A DNA stretch of 7,234 nucleotides, taken from contig DBQZ01000089.1 in NCBI GenBank assembly GCA_002305435.1, positions 1-7,234 of the forward strand. The letters are read 5' to 3'. Below the pieces are notes generated by a model. That model did not search any database, was not told where the DNA came from, and saw only the letters and a list, made by a program, of their open reading frames with translations. This DNA comes from Clostridiales bacterium UBA1381 (lineage in GTDB: Bacteria > Bacillota > Clostridia > UBA1381). Shown here one piece after another: positions 4,040 to 7,234 of the stretch. Position numbers and translations under genes: made by a program. Numbering within the stretch: the first letter of the stretch is position 1; the number at the start of each line of letters is the position of its first letter.

Positions 4040-6561
4040 AGGGAAAGAAGTTTGATAAACTGAAGCTGACGCTTTGGCTTAATGTAATACTGCTGGCTGC
4101 GTTTTTCGCTCTGGTTTCATGGGGAGTTTATCTTGTGCGAGATAAGCTGCTTTTAAACGCAAACGAGATGGGTACATATCTTGCGCAGAGTTATGCGGCA
4201 GAAGAAGAGAACCGCATCTCTATATACAAGCTGTTTATGAACCTTGGTGCAGTATACGTAAACGATGCTATCGATAAAGGCGAAAGCGAGGAAGAGCTGC
4301 AGGAGTGGCTCTTTGGATATTCGTCAAATATAACGGCGGCATTGGGGGCGGATATAATAGACCCTTATGCAGTAATAAACGGTAATATTGTAGCAGCCAC
4401 TCCCTGGGAGGGGGATAGTAATTACGATTACGTCGAGACAGAGTGGTATAAGCGGGCAATGGCGGCTGACGGAGCGATAATATTCACCGATTCCTACGAG
4501 GATGCGATTACAGGAAAAAAACTTGTGACTATTGCAAAAAAGCTCAACGGAGACGGCAATGTGCTGGCTTTTGACATTTTGCTTGAGAATTTCCATATCC
4601 ATAAAAATAAAGCCAATATACCGGATAAAAGCTCGTATTTTCTCTTTGACGGAAACGGAGAACTTATGCACGTTGTAAGTGATATAAACATGACCGGCAA
4701 CGTTGCACGGGAGTATATTGAAGATCTACTGGAGAAAATACAAAGCGGCAGCATGGAAAGTCATGAAGCTACAATTGTTGACCTTGAGAATAACAACCGA
4801 GGCGTATATTATTACAGGATGGAGAACGGTTGGCTTTCTGTGATAACCATACCGACAGAGAACATATTACAGGACGGCTGGGACAGCATTGTTGTATTTC
4901 TGCTCGTTCTGTGCGGCGGGCTGGTGCTGATTTTGGCGGTACTTATGGTGCGCTCGTATCTTGGAGAGCTAAAGGGCCGCCATACGGAAAATACGCTGCG
5001 TATACTTGGGGATACGTTCTATGCCATATATCGTATAAATTATGAGACTGAAACGTATGAAACGGTGAAATCCTCTGAGGATGTGCGTGAAAGTTTGGGA
5101 AAAAGCGGGGAGTACAACCATCTTTTAGACGTTGTCAAGGATTATGTGGAAAAGAGGGTTTACAACGAGTTTGAAAATAGCTTCTCGATTGAAAATATCC
5201 GTGAATTGGTGCGGGAGGGCATACACGAATACGGCGGAGATTACAAACGCCGTTTCGGCAGCGAGTATAAGTGGGTAAGCATCCGTGTTATGTATAACAA
5301 GGATATGAGCAGTAATGAGGTGATCATGTGCTTCCGTGAGATAGACGAGGTGAAAAAGAAACAGCTGCAACAGCAGATACTGCTTGAAAATGCCCTGAAT
5401 TCCGCCAAACAGACGGTGGAGAAAAAGAATACCTTCTTCTCAAATGTTTCGCATGATATGAGAACACCGTTAAACGCTATAATAGGATTGGCGGATTTGG
5501 CGCAGAAAAACCAAGGAGACGAAGAACGGGTATACGAGTACATAGATAAAATAGAAAACGCCGGTGTTCAGCTTTTGAATTTAGTAAATGATATATTGGA
5601 TCTTGCAAGAATAGAGCAAGGCGAGGGCAGCAAGCTCGATTATGCGCCTATGCGGCTTGACGAATGTGTCAGGGACTGTGCGGCTATGTTTGAGAATCAG
5701 GTTCGCAAAGGCAATAAGCGGCTGGAAGTGAAAACTGAGGGCGAGAATCCAACCGTATACTGTGACCGTCTGCGTCTCAGCCAGATATTAAACAACTTGA
5801 TCTCAAATGCTGTGAAATATTCGCTTGAGAATGCTTTAATAACAGTAGAGCTGAAGCTTACCGCACGTCATAATAAAATGTGCAAGTATCAGATAGTGGT
5901 AAGCGACACTGGAATTGGAATGTCTGAGGAATTTTTAGGTAAAATATTTGAGCCGTTCGCCCGTGAGACGATGTTTGCACCTGCAAACGTTTCCGGCGTT
6001 GGACTGGGGATGCCGATTGTAAAGAGCATTGTACAGCAGATGAGCGGCGAGATAACCGTCCAGAGCGAGCTTGGGAAAGGAAGCGTATTTACGGTAACGC
6101 TTCCACTGCAAATAGCTGAGAAGGAGCAGACAGCAATCGAAGAAAAACCGCAGTCGAATGCTGATCTTGCCGGCAAGACGGTAATGATAGCTGAGGATAA
6201 TGAGATAAATATGGAAATAGCCGGAGAGTATGTTTCGATGCTGGGAGCTGAGGTTATAAAGGCTTGGAATGGCAGGGAAGCCGTAGAAATATTCTCAAAG
6301 ATGGAATGTGGCAGCATAGACGCTATATTGATGGATATGCAGATGCCGGAAATGGACGGCTGTACTGCGTGTGAAAAGATAAGGGCAATGGAGCGGGACG
6401 ATGCAAAAACGGTGCCGATTATTGCCGTTACAGCAAACGCTTTTGCCGAGGATATTGCAAAAACGACAAAAGCCGGTATGAATGGTCATATATCAAAGCC
6501 GATTGATTTTTCGCTTTTGTCGGACGTTTTATCAAAAGCTATTAACAATACGCAGTCATAA
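4036..6561 (+). CDS. Hybrid sensor histidine kinase with Cache-like sensor and receiver domain
   Basis: This is an 841-residue inner-membrane kinase. Segment 1 (about 11-34) and segment 2 (about 285-307) are membrane helices. They enclose an extracellular Cache-like sensor with TEWYKRAM around Trp137 and TDSYEDAITGKKLVTIAK, a pattern typical of dCache small-molecule sensors. A PAS-like domain (about 315-445) and a short coiled coil follow. The HisKA motif FSNVSHDMRTPLN carries phospho-acceptor His473. The HATPase domain shows the N box NNLISNAVKY (Asn586-Asn591), the G1 box DTGIGM (Asp624), FEPF and the G2 box GVGLG (654-658). A C-terminal receiver (about 716-838) has Glu720-Asp721, phospho-acceptor Asp767 in MDMQMPEMDG, Thr799 and Lys821, so all key residues are intact. 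No histidine phosphotransfer domain or separate response regulator is encoded nearby. The start codon overlaps the rnmV stop (ATGA), with GAGGAG 8 bases upstream. The ligand is unknown. Confidence 0.96.
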   Translation: MKGKKFDKLKLTLWLNVILLAAFFALVSWGVYLVRDKLLLNANEMGTYLAQSYAAEEENRISIYKLFMNLGAVYVNDAIDKGESEEELQEWLFGYSSNITAALGADIIDPYAVINGNIVAATPWEGDSNYDYVETEWYKRAMAADGAIIFTDSYEDAITGKKLVTIAKKLNGDGNVLAFDILLENFHIHKNKANIPDKSSYFLFDGNGELMHVVSDINMTGNVAREYIEDLLEKIQSGSMESHEATIVDLENNNRGVYYYRMENGWLSVITIPTENILQDGWDSIVVFLLVLCGGLVLILAVLMVRSYLGELKGRHTENTLRILGDTFYAIYRINYETETYETVKSSEDVRESLGKSGEYNHLLDVVKDYVEKRVYNEFENSFSIENIRELVREGIHEYGGDYKRRFGSEYKWVSIRVMYNKDMSSNEVIMCFREIDEVKKKQLQQQILLENALNSAKQTVEKKNTFFSNVSHDMRTPLNAIIGLADLAQKNQGDEERVYEYIDKIENAGVQLLNLVNDILDLARIEQGEGSKLDYAPMRLDECVRDCAAMFENQVRKGNKRLEVKTEGENPTVYCDRLRLSQILNNLISNAVKYSLENALITVELKLTARHNKMCKYQIVVSDTGIGMSEEFLGKIFEPFARETMFAPANVSGVGLGMPIVKSIVQQMSGEITVQSELGKGSVFTVTLPLQIAEKEQTAIEEKPQSNADLAGKTVMIAEDNEINMEIAGEYVSMLGAEVIKAWNGREAVEIFSKMECGSIDAILMDMQMPEMDGCTACEKIRAMERDDAKTVPIIAVTANAFAEDIAKTTKAGMNGHISKPIDFSLLSDVLSKAINNTQS

Positions 6562-6598
6562 ATGCACAGGTAAACATTTGTAAATTTGTGTATTATAC

Positions 6599-6642
6599 AT
6601 AAACCTGCCGGACAATTTTCTACACCGGCAGGTTTATTTTTT
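6599..6642 (+). terminator. Strong intrinsic terminator after the kinase gene
   Basis: A perfect 13-pair stem (6599-6611 with 6625-6637, core AAACCTGCCGG / CCGGCAGGTTT) closes a 13-base loop and runs into TTTTTT (to 6642). It ends the rnmV-kinase operon 37 bases after the stop codon. The 6562-6598 spacer before it holds only AT-rich sequence. Confidence 0.93.
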
Positions 6643-6643
6643 G

Positions 6644-6672
6644 TTGCGGCGGACAGTAAAGAATGATATAAT
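6644..6672 (+). promoter_or_regulatory. Promoter for the zinc-ribbon genes
   Basis: TTGCGG (6644-6649) and a perfect TATAAT (6667-6672) are 17 bases apart, with TG one base before the -10 box (extended -10). The -35 box begins just after the T run of the preceding terminator. A second TATAAT at 6676-6681 has no matching -35 box. The leader of about 45 bases carries AGGAGG before the ATG at 6725. Confidence 0.65.
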
Positions 6673-6724
6673 AAATATAATAGGTGTGTTCTGAGTAAGA
6701 GAATGCAAAATAGGAGGAATACCG

Positions 6725-7114
6725 ATGGGAATTTTTGATAAGGTAGTAGTTGGCCTTAATAAGGGCGTTAACACTGTGAGCGAAAACTCTAAGATTATTC
6801 TGGAAAAAGCGCAGATAAATACTGAGTTGGAGGGTGTCGAAAAAGAAAAAAACAGCCTCTTTTTAGATATTGGTCGGCTTGTTTACAGGCTCCAGATGAG
6901 CGGAGAGATAAACATAGAACAGTGCGCTCCGATTTGTGAGCAGATAGCAGCAAAAGATAAACGGGCAGAAGAACTTCGGACGCAGCTGAAAGCGCTGGAA
7001 GCGCAAAGAAATCAGCAGCAGAATATCCCTCCCAATGGCATCCGCTGCGAATGTGGCTACATAAACGGCGAGGGTTCAAGGTTTTGTGCAAAATGCGGCC
7101 GCCCGCTTGTATAA
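6725..7114 (+). CDS. Coiled-coil protein with C-terminal zinc ribbon (function unknown)
   Basis: This 129-residue soluble protein starts with a helical segment (MGIFDKVVVGLNKGVNTVSE), then a long charged coiled coil (about 20-100, rich in Glu, Lys, Gln and Leu). It ends in a zinc ribbon with Cys108, Cys110, Cys121 and Cys124 as metal ligands. The first knuckle is CxC (CEC) rather than the usual CxxC, while the second is CxxC (CAKC). There is no signal peptide or membrane helix. Small proteins of this build are common in Clostridia and remain without a known role; an adaptor or membrane-stress-associated function is only a guess. AGGAGG about 8 bases before the ATG supports the start. It has its own promoter after the kinase terminator and is followed 25 bp later by another zinc-ribbon gene, so the two probably form an operon. 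Confidence 0.88.
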   Translation: MGIFDKVVVGLNKGVNTVSENSKIILEKAQINTELEGVEKEKNSLFLDIGRLVYRLQMSGEINIEQCAPICEQIAAKDKRAEELRTQLKALEAQRNQQQNIPPNGIRCECGYINGEGSRFCAKCGRPLV

Positions 7115-7139
7115 CTGCTAAACATTAGGGAGGGGTATC

Positions 7140-7234
7140 ATGAAGTGTTCTGTATGCGGCAGTGAGCTTCCTGAGGGAGCTGCGTTTTGCGGCAGCTGCG
7201 GAGCGGCGGTTACCGGGCAATTTTGCGGCAATTG
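7140..7234 (+). CDS. Zinc-ribbon domain protein (partial, N-terminus only)
   Basis: An open frame starts at ATG 7140, preceded by GGGAGGGG about 5 bases upstream, and is open to the right edge (31 whole codons). The protein begins MKCSVCGSELPEGAAFCGSC, a classic zinc ribbon with Cys3, Cys6, Cys17 and Cys20. A second ribbon seems to start at Cys29 (FCGN, then a codon beginning TG that may be Cys). Such double zinc ribbons often sit at the N-terminus of larger proteins with membrane or unknown domains in Bacillota; what follows here is outside the window. It lies 25 bp behind the coiled-coil zinc-ribbon gene with no terminator between. Confidence 0.85.
   Translation, partial: MKCSVCGSELPEGAAFCGSCGAAVTGQFCGN

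Noticed and set aside
5889..6317. A 142-codon open frame on the minus strand inside the kinase gene
   Set aside because: It lies fully antisense to the HATPase and receiver coding region, has a low-complexity Ser/Ile/Pro composition, no ribosome binding site was evident, and the plus-strand protein has all expected motifs.
6562..6598. Short repeated ATTTGTAAATTTGT pattern after the kinase stop
   Set aside because: It is a short AT-rich near-repeat without dyad symmetry or conserved context; the following hairpin explains the region.

Overview
The window reads as ordinary chromosome of a low-to-moderate-GC Gram-positive bacterium, most likely an anaerobic gut-type member of the Clostridia (Oscillospiraceae or Lachnospiraceae-like). 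This is an inference. It rests on strong GGAGG ribosome binding sites before nearly every gene, near-consensus sigma-A promoters, frequent ATA codons, an RNase M5-type protein (a family typical of Bacillota), a Cache-sensor hybrid histidine kinase and small zinc-ribbon proteins. No tRNA, rRNA, CRISPR array, insertion sequence or phage gene was seen.

Left part, minus strand (3212 down to 1). A LysR-type regulator is read from a perfect consensus promoter (TTGACA, 17 bp, TATAAT). Behind it, a short MerR-family regulator and a carboxymuconolactone decarboxylase/cupin fusion protein lie 27 bp apart and look like one operon. That operon ends at a clear intrinsic terminator (about 1046-1080). A new promoter (981-1009) then drives a HAD-family hydrolase, followed by the 5' part of a 2H phosphoesterase (2'-5' RNA ligase-like) gene that runs off the left edge.

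Middle, plus strand (3328-6643). Divergent from lysR is a two-gene operon: an RNase M5-like TOPRIM protein and a large hybrid sensor histidine kinase. Their stop and start codons overlap as ATGA, so translation is probably coupled. A strong hairpin terminator closes the operon. Pairing a 5S rRNA maturation-type nuclease with a membrane sensor kinase is the most unusual arrangement here.

Right part, plus strand. A fresh promoter (6644-6672) leads to a 129-residue coiled-coil protein with a C-terminal zinc ribbon. The beginning of a second, cysteine-rich zinc-ribbon protein follows 25 bp later and is cut by the right edge.

Nothing here is a clear, previously undescribed system. The points worth a second look are the rnmV/kinase coupling, the orphan nature of the hybrid kinase, the two regulators stacked on the CMD/cupin gene, the atypical HAD motifs and a perfect small palindrome between the divergent promoters. 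All family calls come from reading motifs by eye, without database searches.
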